Below are positions 8,147 to 17,358 of a stretch of 64,000 bases of DNA, in pieces; the stretch's first letter is position 1, and every line of letters begins with the position of its first letter. Position numbers and translations under genes: made by a program. The stretch is from an uncultured Algibacter sp. Its GTDB lineage: Bacteria; Bacteroidota; Bacteroidia; Flavobacteriales; Flavobacteriaceae. The notes below the pieces were generated by a model. It saw nothing but the letters and a program-made list of their open reading frames with translations. It did not search any database and was not told the origin of the DNA. The stretch covers positions 1-64,000 of the forward strand of contig CALGNX010000001.1 of the NCBI GenBank assembly GCA_937958265.1, read 5' to 3'.

Positions 8147-9283
8147 ATGAAAAAAGTACTTTTTATAGATAGAGATGGAACGTTAGTCTTAGAACCGCCT
8201 GTAGATTATCAGCTTGATAGTTTAGAAAAGCTGGAATATTATCCAAAGGTATTTCAGTATATGGCACGAATAGCTAGCGAATTGGATTATGAGTTGGTTA
8301 TGGTTACAAACCAAGATGGTTTAGGAACAGATAGTTTTCCTGAAAACACATTTTGGCCTGCTCAAAATAAAATTATTGAAGCTTTTGCTAAGGAAGGCGT
8401 TGTGTTTTCTGAAGTACATATTGATAAAACATTTCCACATGAAAATGCAGAAACGCGTAAACCACGAACAGGATTACTTAAGAAGTACTTTTCTGATGAT
8501 TACGACTTAACAAATTCGTTTGTTTTAGGAGATAGAATTACCGATATGGAGCTTGCTAAAAATTTAGGTGCAAAAGGTATTTTTATGTCCGAAAACCCAG
8601 AATTAGGAGCTGATGAGATTGAAACTTCTAAACAAGATATTTTAAATTGCATAGCGCTTAAAAGTACAGATTGGGCTAGTATTTATGAGTTTTTAAAACT
8701 TGAAAATCGTGTTGCAGAAATTTCACGTAACACCAATGAAACACAAATTTATATAAAATTAAATTTAGACGGCTCTGGTAAAAACGATATAAAAACAGGA
8801 TTATCTTTTTTCGATCATATGTTAGATCAAATTGGGCGTCATGGCGCTATGGATTTAACTATTAAAGTAAATGGCGATTTGGAAGTTGATGAACATCACA
8901 CCATTGAGGATACCATGATTGCTTTTGGGGAATTATTTAACAAAGCGTTAGGTAATAAATTAGGCATAGAACGCTACGGGTTTTGTTTACCGATGGACGA
9001 TTGTTTAGCTCAGGTAGCAGTTGATTTTGGAGGTAGAAATTGGTTAGAATGGGATGCCGAATTTAAAAGAGAAAAAATAGGTGACATGCCAACAGAGATG
9101 TTTTATCATTTATTTAAATCGTTTACAGATGGCGCAAAATGTAATTTAAATATAAAAGCAGAAGGTATAAACGAGCATCATAAAATAGAAGGTATATTTA
9201 AAGCTTTTGCTAAAGCAATGAAAATGGCGGTTAAAAGAGATGCCAACAAAATGTTTCTACCAAGTACAAAAGGTATGTTATAA
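8147..9283 (+). CDS. hisB: Bifunctional histidinol-phosphatase/imidazoleglycerol-phosphate dehydratase
   Basis: This fused enzyme of 378 residues carries out two steps. The N-terminal half (about 1-165) is an HAD phosphatase with the nucleophile motif DRDGT (D8, D10) and [12 protein letters not shown] further on, and removes phosphate from histidinol phosphate. The C-terminal half (about 187-378) is imidazoleglycerol-phosphate dehydratase, with the metal-binding motifs [21 protein letters not shown] and NEHHKIEG. The fusion is known from Enterobacteria, Campylobacter and Bacteroidota and is probably complete here. The gene sits between hisC and hisH. Confidence 0.97.
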   Translation: MKKVLFIDRDGTLVLEPPVDYQLDSLEKLEYYPKVFQYMARIASELDYELVMVTNQDGLGTDSFPENTFWPAQNKIIEAFAKEGVVFSEVHIDKTFPHENAETRKPRTGLLKKYFSDDYDLTNSFVLGDRITDMELAKNLGAKGIFMSENPELGADEIETSKQDILNCIALKSTDWASIYEFLKLENRVAEISRNTNETQIYIKLNLDGSGKNDIKTGLSFFDHMLDQIGRHGAMDLTIKVNGDLEVDEHHTIEDTMIAFGELFNKALGNKLGIERYGFCLPMDDCLAQVAVDFGGRNWLEWDAEFKREKIGDMPTEMFYHLFKSFTDGAKCNLNIKAEGINEHHKIEGIFKAFAKAMKMAVKRDANKMFLPSTKGML

Positions 9284-9362
9284 TAAGTTGTTATTTTGTT
9301 TAGCAGCTGTCTATTTGTTTTTTAACAAACCAATTTTAACAAATTACTGATAATTCATAAAA

Positions 9363-9944
9363 ATGAAATTAGTTATTATAAATTACGGCGCAGGAAATAT
9401 AAAAAGCATTCAATTTGCTTTTAAACGTTTGGGTGTAGATGCAATTTTATCTAACAATCCTGAAACAATAAGAGCCGCAGATAAAATTATTTTTCCAGGC
9501 GTTGGTGAGGCGCGCTCGGCTATGAGAATGCTAAAGGAAAGTGGTTTAGATAAAATTATACCAACCTTAAAACAACCTGTTTTAGGTATTTGTTTAGGAA
9601 TGCAATTACTGTGCAAATATACCGAGGAAGGTGATACTAAAGGTATTGGTGTTTTTAATACAGCTGTAAAACGTTTCTCAAATGTAGTAAAAGTACCCCA
9701 AATGGGTTGGAATGTTATAAATAACTTAAAATCTGATTTATTTAAAGGTGTTAAAGAAAATGAATACATGTATTTGGTACATAGTTATTATGCTGAACAT
9801 TGTGATGAAACCATAGCTAAAACAGATTATGGTGTAAATTATGCATCGGCTTTACAGCATAATAATTTTTATGGAGTGCAATTTCATCCTGAAAAAAGCA
9901 GTACTGCAGGTGCTAGAATATTACAAAACTTCTTGAATTTATAA
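9363..9944 (+). CDS. hisH: Imidazole glycerol phosphate synthase, glutaminase subunit
   Basis: HisH is the class I glutamine amidotransferase partner of HisF. It releases ammonia from glutamine, which tunnels to the HisF active site. The catalytic triad is visible: C77 in GICLGMQ, and H175 and E177 in FHPEKS. The oxyanion segment PGVGEARSAM is at about 45-54. The length of 193 residues is normal. It is followed by hisA after 33 bases and hisF after that, an arrangement seen in many his operons. Confidence 0.97.
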   Translation: MKLVIINYGAGNIKSIQFAFKRLGVDAILSNNPETIRAADKIIFPGVGEARSAMRMLKESGLDKIIPTLKQPVLGICLGMQLLCKYTEEGDTKGIGVFNTAVKRFSNVVKVPQMGWNVINNLKSDLFKGVKENEYMYLVHSYYAEHCDETIAKTDYGVNYASALQHNNFYGVQFHPEKSSTAGARILQNFLNL

Positions 9945-9977
9945 ATTTCCCAAAACTAATAGTAAATACCTAAAATT

Positions 9978-10712
9978 ATGAGAATAATACCAGCAATAGA
10001 TATCATAGATGGCAAATGTGTTCGTTTAACCAAAGGGGATTATGAAACTAAAAAAATATATAACGAAAACCCTTTAGAGGTTGCTAAAATGTTTGAAGGT
10101 TCGGGCATTGAATATTTACATTTGGTAGATTTAGATGGAGCCAAGGCTAAACATATAGTAAATTATAAAGTTTTGGAGCAAATAGCTTCAAAAACTAAGT
10201 TAAAGATTGATTTTGGTGGTGGTTTAAAAACTAATGAAGATTTACATATTGCATTTAATTCTGGTGCCAAACAAATTACAGGAGGCAGTATTGCAGTTAA
10301 AGATCGTAGTACTTTTGAAGGTTGGATTTCCAAATATGGCGGGAATAAAATTATTTTAGGAGCCGATAGCGATGCGGGAAAAGTCGCTATAAGCGGATGG
10401 TTAGAAAAGAGTGAAGATGATGTTATTCCTTTTATTAAAGATTATCAAAAGAAAAGAATACAGTACGTCATCTGTACAGATATTTCTAAGGACGGTATGT
10501 TAGAAGGGCCTTCGTTCGACCTTTATAAGGATATTATTGAATCGTGTACAAATAGCAGTAGCGATCAATCTATAAAACTCATTGCGTCCGGTGGTATTTC
10601 TCATATTGATGAGCTTCCAAAATTAAAAGCATTAGGTTGTGAAGGCGTCATTATAGGTAAGGCTATATATGAAAATAGAATTAGTCTCAAAGAACTTGAA
10701 AAATTTGTGTAA
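9978..10712 (+). CDS. hisA: Phosphoribosylformimino-5-aminoimidazole carboxamide ribotide isomerase
   Basis: HisA is a TIM-barrel isomerase that opens the ribose ring of ProFAR by an Amadori rearrangement to give PRFAR, the substrate of HisF/HisH. The N-terminal [13 protein letters not shown] contains the catalytic D8. The second acid is expected in [14 protein letters not shown], about residue 170. Phosphate-binding loops FGGGLK and IASGGIS are present. The 244 residues match the family. It shares ancestry with HisF, which follows after 66 bases. Confidence 0.97.
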   Translation: MRIIPAIDIIDGKCVRLTKGDYETKKIYNENPLEVAKMFEGSGIEYLHLVDLDGAKAKHIVNYKVLEQIASKTKLKIDFGGGLKTNEDLHIAFNSGAKQITGGSIAVKDRSTFEGWISKYGGNKIILGADSDAGKVAISGWLEKSEDDVIPFIKDYQKKRIQYVICTDISKDGMLEGPSFDLYKDIIESCTNSSSDQSIKLIASGGISHIDELPKLKALGCEGVIIGKAIYENRISLKELEKFV

Positions 10713-10778
10713 TTAACTGCTGTTTTTTTAGTCATTGTTTTCAAATTACGTCTAAAATCTATAAAAAAATCTACAAAA

Positions 10779-11534
10779 ATGTTAACAAAAAGAATAATTC
10801 CATGTTTAGATATTAAAAATGGACGCACCGTTAAAGGTGTGAATTTTATTGATTTACGAGATGCAGGAGACCCTGTAGAGTTGGCTAAGCAATATGCAAA
10901 CCAAGGTGCAGATGAATTGGTTTTTTTAGATATTTCTGCAACTTTGGAAGGTCGAGGCACAACTTTAGATATGGTTTTACGAGTAGCAGAACAGGTTAAT
11001 ATACCATTTACTGTAGGTGGCGGTATTTCAAGTGTAGAACATGTTGATGCTTTGTTACAATGCGGAGCCGATAAAGTTTCTATTAATTCATCAGCCGTAA
11101 AGCGTCCGGAATTAGTTAACGAATTATCAAATAAATTTGGAAGCCAATGTGTAGTTGTTGCTATTGATGCTAAACAGATTAATGGACAATGGAAAGTGCA
11201 TTTAGCAGGAGGCAGTATTCCAACAGAAATTGATTTATTTGAATGGGCAAAAGAGGTTGAAACTCGCGGTGCCGGAGAGATCCTATTTACTTCCATGGAT
11301 CATGATGGTACAAAAAATGGTTTTGCAAATGAAGCTTTGTCAAAATTATCTGAAACTTTAAATATTCCTATAATAGCCTCAGGTGGTGCAGGAAGTGTAC
11401 AACACTTTATCGACACCTTTGAGGAAGGTAAGTCTGACGCGGCCTTAGCTGCAAGCGTATTTCATTTTGGAGAAATTCCTGTACCAAAATTAAAAGAAGC
11501 ATTAAAAAAGAATAATATATCAGTGCGACTATAG
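10779..11534 (+). CDS. hisF: Imidazole glycerol phosphate synthase, cyclase subunit
   Basis: HisF forms imidazole glycerol phosphate and AICAR from PRFAR and the ammonia delivered by HisH. The TIM barrel of 251 residues begins with [17 protein letters not shown], containing catalytic D11. The second catalytic aspartate is in VVAIDAK, near residue 130. Phosphate loops VGGGIS and ASGGAG are intact. The AICAR by-product feeds purine synthesis; purC lies elsewhere in this window. Confidence 0.97.
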   Translation: MLTKRIIPCLDIKNGRTVKGVNFIDLRDAGDPVELAKQYANQGADELVFLDISATLEGRGTTLDMVLRVAEQVNIPFTVGGGISSVEHVDALLQCGADKVSINSSAVKRPELVNELSNKFGSQCVVVAIDAKQINGQWKVHLAGGSIPTEIDLFEWAKEVETRGAGEILFTSMDHDGTKNGFANEALSKLSETLNIPIIASGGAGSVQHFIDTFEEGKSDAALAASVFHFGEIPVPKLKEALKKNNISVRL

Positions 11535-11576
11535 TTGCTATACTCAAACTGTTTTAGTAGCTTATAAACAAAAAAC

Positions 11577-12170
11577 ATGACAATTAAATACGATCAAAAC
11601 GGATTAGTACCAGCAATTATACAAGATGCCATAACTAAAAATGTACTAATGCTTGGTTACATGAACGAAGCCGCATACAAAAAAACTATTGATACAAAAC
11701 AAGTTACATTTTATAGTAGGAGTAAAAAGCGTTTATGGACCAAGGGCGAAGCGAGTGGGAACTTTTTAAATCTTATTGCTATTAAAAATGATTGTGATAA
11801 CGATTCCTTATTGGTTCAGGTAAAACCAGCAGGTCCAACATGCCATACAGGAACTGATACTTGTTGGAAAGAAACGAATAACTCAAATTACGGCTTCTTT
11901 TCAACATTAGAAAACATTATTAAAGAGCGTGTTGAAAATAAAGACACCCAAAAATCTTATGTGGCTAGTCTGTTTTCAAAAGGAATAAATAAAGTTGCGC
12001 AAAAAGTAGGCGAGGAGGCTGTGGAAACAGTTATTGAGGCTATGGATAATAATGATGAATTGTTTTTGTACGAGTCTGCCGATTTAATGTTTCATTATTT
12101 AATGTTACTTCAAGCAAAAGGCTTTTCTCTAAAAGATATTGAGAATGAACTTAAAGGCAGACAAAAGTAA
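11577..12170 (+). CDS. hisIE: Bifunctional phosphoribosyl-AMP cyclohydrolase/phosphoribosyl-ATP pyrophosphatase
   Basis: This is a fused enzyme of 197 residues for steps two and three of histidine synthesis. The N-terminal cyclohydrolase part (about 1-105) has the metal-binding region NDCDNDSLLVQVKPAG followed by PTCHTGTDTCW, with its zinc cysteines. The C-terminal MazG-like pyrophosphatase part (about 110-197) has KVGEEAVETVIEA with its acidic metal ligands. The fusion is standard in Bacteroidota. It is the last canonical his gene; a TruA-type gene starts 9 bases beyond its stop. Confidence 0.97.
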   Translation: MTIKYDQNGLVPAIIQDAITKNVLMLGYMNEAAYKKTIDTKQVTFYSRSKKRLWTKGEASGNFLNLIAIKNDCDNDSLLVQVKPAGPTCHTGTDTCWKETNNSNYGFFSTLENIIKERVENKDTQKSYVASLFSKGINKVAQKVGEEAVETVIEAMDNNDELFLYESADLMFHYLMLLQAKGFSLKDIENELKGRQK

Positions 12171-12179
12171 TTATTCGTT

Positions 12180-12959
12180 TTGAAGAAATATTATTACGTT
12201 ATAAATATTCAATTTTTAGGATACCGTTTTCATGGCTGGCAAAAACAGCCAAATATAAAAACGGTACATTTAATGGTTGATAGAACTCTAAACTTTATTT
12301 TAGATGGCGCTTATTTTAAAAGTTTAAGCTCTGGAAGAACAGATGCTATGGTTTCTGCTGAAAGTGCTTATTTTGAATTATTTTTGAAAGCACCTATTGA
12401 TAATTTTACGGAATTTCTTGAACTTTTTAATACCAATTTACCTCAGGATATTAGAGCGCTATCAATAAGAGAGGTTGATGCAGAATTTAATATTATTAAC
12501 CATTCTAAAGTAAAAGAATATTTATATTTATTTACATGTGGAGAAAAATGTCATCCATTTTGCGCACCTATAATGACGACTATTCTAGAGGATTTGAATA
12601 TTGATATTATGAAACAAGGCGCAAAACTTTTTGAAGGTGAAAACTACTTAAAAACGTATTGTTATAAACCTACAGACCACGGTATTTATTCTAGAGAAAT
12701 TTTAACCTGTGAATTAGTGGAAAACACCATTTATAGTGCAAATTATTTTCCTAAGAAAACTTATTTGCTAAGGGTTAGGGGTAAAGGGTTTATGAGAAAT
12801 CAAATTCGATTAATGATGGGAACACTTATTGATTTAGGGAAAAATAAGTTATCTCTAGATGATATACGTACAAGTTTATTGCCAAATAGCACAATTAAAA
12901 TGAGTTATATTGCTCCAGCATCAGGTCTCATTCTAAATAAAATTGAGTTTGAAAACTAA
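12180..12959 (+). CDS. Divergent TruA-family tRNA pseudouridine synthase, his-operon linked
   Basis: The 259-residue protein has the TruA fold signatures: catalytic aspartate D55 in SGRTDAMVSA (canonical GRTDAGVHA), the KEYLYLF segment, the RNA-binding GKGFMRNQIRLMMG and the C-terminal APASGLILNKIEF. The motif after the Asp is altered (Gly to Met, His to Ser), so it is a paralogue rather than plain housekeeping TruA. It probably makes pseudouridine in a tRNA anticodon arm. The start must be TTG at 12180: the frame is closed by the hisIE stop just upstream and has no ATG near the N-terminus. Spacing of 9 bases indicates co-transcription with the attenuated his operon. Its tRNA target is unknown. 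Confidence 0.8.
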   Translation: MKKYYYVINIQFLGYRFHGWQKQPNIKTVHLMVDRTLNFILDGAYFKSLSSGRTDAMVSAESAYFELFLKAPIDNFTEFLELFNTNLPQDIRALSIREVDAEFNIINHSKVKEYLYLFTCGEKCHPFCAPIMTTILEDLNIDIMKQGAKLFEGENYLKTYCYKPTDHGIYSREILTCELVENTIYSANYFPKKTYLLRVRGKGFMRNQIRLMMGTLIDLGKNKLSLDDIRTSLLPNSTIKMSYIAPASGLILNKIEFEN

Positions 12960-13115
12960 CTTTCGCCTGTTCGCTAAGTTAATATGTTTTAAAAATATAA
13001 TTACCTATAGCTTAGCTGAATTTTAAATTACATTTTCTAATAAAAAAAACAGCATAGTAAACATTTCATTTTGAAATAATTATCATCGTAATAAAACTAT
13101 TTTAATTTATAGTAA

Positions 13116-13142
13116 TTGATATAGTATTTACCTGTACTTTTG
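13116..13142 (+). promoter_or_regulatory. Predicted promoter of the J-domain gene
   Basis: TTG at 13116-13118, a 16-base spacer and TACTTTTG at 13135-13142 fit the Bacteroidota consensus. The spacer is at the short end. The start codon lies 18 bases downstream of the -7 element. Confidence 0.5.
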
Positions 13143-13160
13143 CAACTTCAAAAATAAGCT

Positions 13161-13610
13161 ATGAAACGAATAAAAGAATATAAGAAACTCTTTGGGGTTG
13201 AAAAGGAAATTGAATTAAAAGCCATAAAAAAAAGTTACCGTAATTTAGTTAAGGAATGGCACCCAGATAAATTTCAGAATGGTGATCCATTACAGGAAGA
13301 GGCTGAAATCCAGAGTCGTAAAATTATTGATGGCTACCACTTTTTAGTGAGTATTGCTCCTGAAACATTGGAAGCGAATTTACCGGCATATACTGAAACA
13401 ATAACCAATTCGGGTATTGCAGATTACCAACATAAAGGTATGTTATTGGAGATTACGTTTTTGGACGGCACAATTTATGAGTATTTTGGTGTTACCAAAC
13501 AGGTTTATATTAAAATGATTAATAGTAATAAATTAAACCGATTTGCAAAACGATCTATTTATCCAAATTACACGTACAGAAAAGTAAAGAAGGCGCTTGA
13601 AAATGCATAG
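13161..13610 (+). CDS. J-domain protein with C-terminal KTSC domain
   Basis: The 149-residue protein starts with a DnaJ-type J domain (about 1-70). It carries the diagnostic HPDK at 34-37, the surface that stimulates the ATPase of DnaK. The C-terminal part (about 88-149) resembles the KTSC domain, a short beta-rich module of unknown role found in lysyl-tRNA-synthetase-associated and phage proteins. There are no zinc-finger or substrate-binding DnaJ domains, so this is a specialised co-chaperone rather than DnaJ itself. It stands alone behind its own promoter, and a strong bidirectional terminator follows. The client is unknown. Confidence 0.8.
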   Translation: MKRIKEYKKLFGVEKEIELKAIKKSYRNLVKEWHPDKFQNGDPLQEEAEIQSRKIIDGYHFLVSIAPETLEANLPAYTETITNSGIADYQHKGMLLEITFLDGTIYEYFGVTKQVYIKMINSNKLNRFAKRSIYPNYTYRKVKKALENA

Positions 13611-13682
13611 TCTACAAGTTTACAAAAGCACTTTAAATTTTCATGTAAGTATAAAAAATTTACAATAAAATTGATGCAAAAC

Positions 13683-13715
13683 AAAAAAGGTTGCCCATTT
13701 AAGGCAACCTTTTTT
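13683..13715. terminator. Bidirectional terminator between convergent genes
   Basis: A perfect 13-bp stem runs from 13683 to 13695 (AAAAAAGGTTGCC) and from 13703 to 13715 around a 7-base loop. A- and T-runs at the stem base serve both strands. It separates the J-domain gene from the converging detoxification operon. Confidence 0.9.
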
Positions 13716-13732
13716 GTTGTTAATAGGTACTA

Positions 13733-14410
13733 TTATTTTAAACTTCCTAATAATTTTTCAGCAACCAATTCCGAAGAAGCTGGATTCTGTCCTGTAATTA
13801 AATTACCATCTTGAATAGCATAAGCCGCCCAATCTTCTTTTTTAGAATAAATACCTCCATTCGTGTTAAGCATATCTTCTACTAAAAATGGTACCACACT
13901 GGTTAATCCAACAGCGTCTTCTTCAGTATTTGTAAAACCAGTTACTTTTTTACCTTTCACTAACGGTGTGCCGTCTGAATTTTTAACATTTTTTAAAGCT
14001 GCTGGTGCATGACAAACAAACCCAATAGGCTTTGCTTGCGTGTTAAATTTTTCAATTAATGCAATAGAATTTTTATCGTTTGCTAAATCCCATAAAGGGC
14101 CATGGCCACCAGGGTAAAATACAGCATCAAAATCGTCAGGATTTACATCTGCAAGTATTTTTGTGCTTGCAATGCGTGTTTTAGCTTCTTCATCATTAAA
14201 ATATCTGTCTGTTGCTTTTGTTTTAGCACTTTCAGATTCACTACTTGGATCGATTGGTGCAGCGCCACCATTTGGAGTTGCAACAGTTATGGAAGCACCT
14301 TTATCTAGTAAATTGTAGTATGGACTTGCGAATTCTTCTACCCAAAAACCTGTCTTTTTCCCTGTATCACCTAACTTATCGTGTGATGTTAATACAAATA
14401 ATATATTCAT
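13733..14410 (-). CDS. DJ-1/PfpI-family protein (Hsp31-like type 1 glutamine amidotransferase fold)
   Basis: From the preferred start the protein begins MNILFVLTSHDKLG. It has a DJ-1/PfpI fold with nucleophile elbow GFVCHAPAAL and the preceding PGGHGPLWDL. Members related to Hsp31/YDR533C act as glyoxalase III (methylglyoxal to lactate without glutathione) or as protein deglycases and chaperones. An upstream in-frame ATG at 14482 would add 24 residues with no signal or homology features, so I favour 14410, where family members normally begin. It is the last gene of a TetR-headed operon with an aldehyde-reducing ADH, which supports a role in reactive-aldehyde defence. Confidence 0.85.
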   Translation of the reverse strand: MNILFVLTSHDKLGDTGKKTGFWVEEFASPYYNLLDKGASITVATPNGGAAPIDPSSESESAKTKATDRYFNDEEAKTRIASTKILADVNPDDFDAVFYPGGHGPLWDLANDKNSIALIEKFNTQAKPIGFVCHAPAALKNVKNSDGTPLVKGKKVTGFTNTEEDAVGLTSVVPFLVEDMLNTNGGIYSKKEDWAAYAIQDGNLITGQNPASSELVAEKLLGSLK

Positions 14411-14516
14411 TTCTTTTTTTTTAGTGTTTTCTAAAGTTATTTTAGAAAACGTTTTAGTATTATTGATTTTATAACTAGCCATATTAATAACAGATATAGC
14501 TGTAATTATATTTGAA

Positions 14517-15677
14517 TTAGTATGCCATTTTCACTATTTGTTCAACCTTATCTGGACTTAAATCTTGGTTTTCTCCCAAGCCTGTCCAACCGCGGTCTGT
14601 AAAGCGTTTTTTCACTTCCTCGGCAGTACCTTCGTAATCCTTTGTGTAATCAGATAATTTTGTGTCTATCCCTAATTCGTGACAAAAAGCAACAGTTTTT
14701 TCTATCGCAGCGTATGCTTTATCATCTGTGCTGCCTTCGGTAATATTCCATATGCGCTCTGCATATTGTGCTAATTTTTCTTTTTTAGATTCAAAATTAA
14801 ATTTGTAATGGCTAGGTGTAATTATAGCTAAAGTACGCGCATGATCAATACCAAATAAAGCAGTTAACTCATGCCCCATTGCATGTACCGCCCAATCTGA
14901 AGGTACGCCTTTTTGGATTAATCCATTTAATGCCATGGTACAACTCCACATAAAGTTAGAGCCTGCTTTATAATCCGTAGGATCCTTTAATACTTTAGGT
15001 GCTACTTCAATAAGCGTTTGTAATATACTTTCAGCAAAACGATCTTGCAGTAGTGCGCCAATGGGGTATGTCATGTACTGTTCTAAAACATGTGTAAACG
15101 CATCCATTAGTCCATTTACTAATTGACGTTTTGGAATAGATGTAATAACTTGCGGATCTAAAATTGAAAATTCTGGAAATAAACCAGGCCCACCCATAGC
15201 TAATTTTTCCTTAGTTTCAGATCTTGTAATAACGGCACCAGAATTCATCTCAGAACCTGTTGCTGGTAGAGTTAACACCGTTCCAAAAGGCATGCCTTTT
15301 TCTGTTCTAATATTTTTTGTTAATATATCCCAAGGTGTTTCGCCATCATAAATAGCTGCTGCTGATAAAAACTTAGTACCATCAATTACAGAGCCACCGC
15401 CTACGGCTAATAGATAAGTAATTTTCTCATCTTTAATAACCTTTAAAGCATTCATTAAAGTTGCGTATTCTGGATTTGCAGGAATGCCTCCAAATTCAAC
15501 AACCTCTAAGTTGGAAAGCCCTTTAGTTACTTGTTCGTAAATACCATTTTTTTTAATGCTTCCGCCGCCGTAAAGAAGTAATACTTTGGCATCTTTAGGG
15601 ATCTCATTTTCTATATTTTTTATTGTATCCTTACCAAATATAATTTTGGTAGGGTTTTTAAATTCGAAATTATTCAT
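14517..15677 (-). CDS. Iron-containing alcohol dehydrogenase (YqhD/BdhA-like)
   Basis: This 386-residue group III alcohol dehydrogenase resembles YqhD and butanol dehydrogenases, which reduce short aldehydes with NADPH. The nucleotide-binding GGGSIKKNGI lies near residue 37 and GGGSVIDGTKF near 94. Metal-ligand regions DAFTHVLEQY and HAMGHELTALFGIDHAR supply the Asp and three His ligands. It follows the MDR reductase gene by 17 bases in the TetR operon. Detoxification of lipid-peroxidation or glycolysis-derived aldehydes is inferred from family and context; fermentative alcohol formation is an alternative. Confidence 0.9.
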   Translation of the reverse strand: MNNFEFKNPTKIIFGKDTIKNIENEIPKDAKVLLLYGGGSIKKNGIYEQVTKGLSNLEVVEFGGIPANPEYATLMNALKVIKDEKITYLLAVGGGSVIDGTKFLSAAAIYDGETPWDILTKNIRTEKGMPFGTVLTLPATGSEMNSGAVITRSETKEKLAMGGPGLFPEFSILDPQVITSIPKRQLVNGLMDAFTHVLEQYMTYPIGALLQDRFAESILQTLIEVAPKVLKDPTDYKAGSNFMWSCTMALNGLIQKGVPSDWAVHAMGHELTALFGIDHARTLAIITPSHYKFNFESKKEKLAQYAERIWNITEGSTDDKAYAAIEKTVAFCHELGIDTKLSDYTKDYEGTAEEVKKRFTDRGWTGLGENQDLSPDKVEQIVKMAY

Positions 15678-15694
15678 TTTGTTTTTTTTATTCG

Positions 15695-16690
15695 TTATAT
15701 TTTTACTACCATTTTCCCTTTATTTTTTCCGCTAAATAAATCGATAAAGGCTTGTGGTGAATTTTCAAAACCACTAACAATAGTTTCATTATGTGTAAGT
15801 TTTCCTTCTGCCAGCCATTTGGATAGCGCATTAATGGCTTCAGGGAAACTTTCTTGGTAATTAGTCACTATAAAACCTTGCATAAGTGCACTATTTCTGA
15901 TAAGTAAATGTTGCACACTCATGCTTTTCGGTATTTCGGTATTATTATAAACAGATATGGCGCCACAAATTACTAGTCGAGCAAATTGATTAATATTTAA
16001 TAAAACAGCATCTGAAATTGATCCGCCAACATTATCAAAATAGACATCCACACCATTGGGAGCTAGTTTTTTAATAGCAGTTGCCATATCGTTAGTGGTA
16101 TTGTAATTTATACCAGCATCGAACCCAAACTTAGTTTTTAATAGATCTACCTTTTCATCCGTACCTGCAATACCAACCACATGCATACCCAAAATTTTTC
16201 CTATTTGGCCAACTATGCTACCCACGGCACCTGCCGCTCCAGAGACGACTAGAGTTTCACCTTTTTTAGGTTTTCCAATTTGTGTTAAACCACAATATGC
16301 TGTTAACCCGGTTAATCCTAAAACCCCCAAATAAGCACTTAAAGTCGCAACTTCACTATCAACTTTAGTTAAATTAACACCTGTAGAAATTTGTTTAGTA
16401 CTCCAATTTAACCGTCCAGAAACGTAATCTCCTTTTATGAACTTTTTATTTTTAGAATCCAATACTTTTGCTATTACACCAGAACTAATAGGCTTGTTAA
16501 GAGCAAAAGGCTCAATATAGGACTTAGCATCGCTCATGCGACCTCTTAAATATGGATCTACAGAAATGTAGCATGTTTCTAAAATTAGCTCACCATTTTT
16601 TAGTGTTAGATTCTCATTTTCTGTTACCAGCTCGAAATCGGATATTTTTGGTATACCTTTTGGCCTACGTTTTAATAAAATAGTTTGCAT
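15695..16690 (-). CDS. NADP-dependent oxidoreductase (zinc-free MDR, CurA/2-alkenal reductase type)
   Basis: The 331-residue protein is a medium-chain dehydrogenase/reductase of the leukotriene-B4-dehydrogenase branch. The N-terminal LLKRRPKGIPKISDFELV and the Rossmann motif GAAGAVGSIVGQIGK (about 150-165) are typical, and the structural and catalytic zinc cysteines of classical ADHs are missing. Such enzymes reduce the C=C bond of alpha,beta-unsaturated aldehydes and ketones with NADPH. It is flanked by a nitroreductase gene 13 bases upstream and the iron ADH downstream, which fits stepwise reduction of reactive enals. Confidence 0.9.
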   Translation of the reverse strand: MQTILLKRRPKGIPKISDFELVTENENLTLKNGELILETCYISVDPYLRGRMSDAKSYIEPFALNKPISSGVIAKVLDSKNKKFIKGDYVSGRLNWSTKQISTGVNLTKVDSEVATLSAYLGVLGLTGLTAYCGLTQIGKPKKGETLVVSGAAGAVGSIVGQIGKILGMHVVGIAGTDEKVDLLKTKFGFDAGINYNTTNDMATAIKKLAPNGVDVYFDNVGGSISDAVLLNINQFARLVICGAISVYNNTEIPKSMSVQHLLIRNSALMQGFIVTNYQESFPEAINALSKWLAEGKLTHNETIVSGFENSPQAFIDLFSGKNKGKMVVKI

Positions 16691-16703
16691 GTTAGTTTTA
16701 CGC

Positions 16704-17336
16704 TTATTCTATTACAGTTACTAAGTCGGTCATTGGTTTTCTTACTTTAACCAAATTTACTAACCAATCATCATCAGTTTTTCTATAACCTAAAGGTAAC
16801 ATTATAGTGCTTTTAAGGCCCCTGCTTTCCAAGTCTAAAATTTCATTTACAGCCTTAGCATCAAAACCTTCCATAGGCGTGCTATCGACTTTCTCTTCAG
16901 CTGCGGCTATCATAGCCATACCTAACGCTATATATGCTTGTTTTGCAGCGTGTTCAAAATTTTCATTAGCGTCTTGCTGTGGATACGAGCTTAATAACAT
17001 CTCACGGTAATTTTCCCAACCTTCATTTTTAAACCCACGAATATCGTTTGTTAAATCAAACATGTAGTTAATTCTATCTGCAGTATAGGTATCCCATGCA
17101 GCAAAAACAAGAAGGTGTGAGCAGTCTGTAACTACAGATTGATTCCAAGCTATAGGTCTAATTTTTTCTTTAATTTCTTGGTTTTTTACAACAAATATTT
17201 CAAAAGGTTGCAAACCACTAGAGGTTGGGGCTAAACGTGCTGCTTCTAAAATACGTTCTATCTTATCTTCAGATACTTTTTCACCGTTCATTGCCTTTGC
17301 AGCATATCTCCAATTTAATTTATCTAGTAATTTCAT
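16704..17336 (-). CDS. Nitroreductase-family NAD(P)H-dependent oxidoreductase
   Basis: This is an FMN-dependent enzyme of 210 residues, related to NfsB and similar nitro/quinone reductases. The N-terminal LNWRYAAKAMNGEKVSEDK and ARLAPTSSGLQPFEIFVV form the phosphate/FMN-binding region, and LGYRKTDDDWLV near the C-terminus contributes to the cofactor pocket. It probably acts as a homodimer on nitro compounds, quinones or enals. It is the first structural gene after the TetR regulator (22 bases away) and shares the operon with two further reductases. Confidence 0.9.
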   Translation of the reverse strand: MKLLDKLNWRYAAKAMNGEKVSEDKIERILEAARLAPTSSGLQPFEIFVVKNQEIKEKIRPIAWNQSVVTDCSHLLVFAAWDTYTADRINYMFDLTNDIRGFKNEGWENYREMLLSSYPQQDANENFEHAAKQAYIALGMAMIAAAEEKVDSTPMEGFDAKAVNEILDLESRGLKSTIMLPLGYRKTDDDWLVNLVKVRKPMTDLVTVIE

Positions 17337-17358
17337 AATTTTATGTTTTATTAATTAT

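Noticed and set aside
10601-11296. 231-codon minus-strand frame
   Set aside because: It lies entirely over the 3' end of hisA and most of hisF on the other strand. Both plus-strand genes have intact catalytic motifs, and the minus frame is Ser/Thr-rich without family resemblance.
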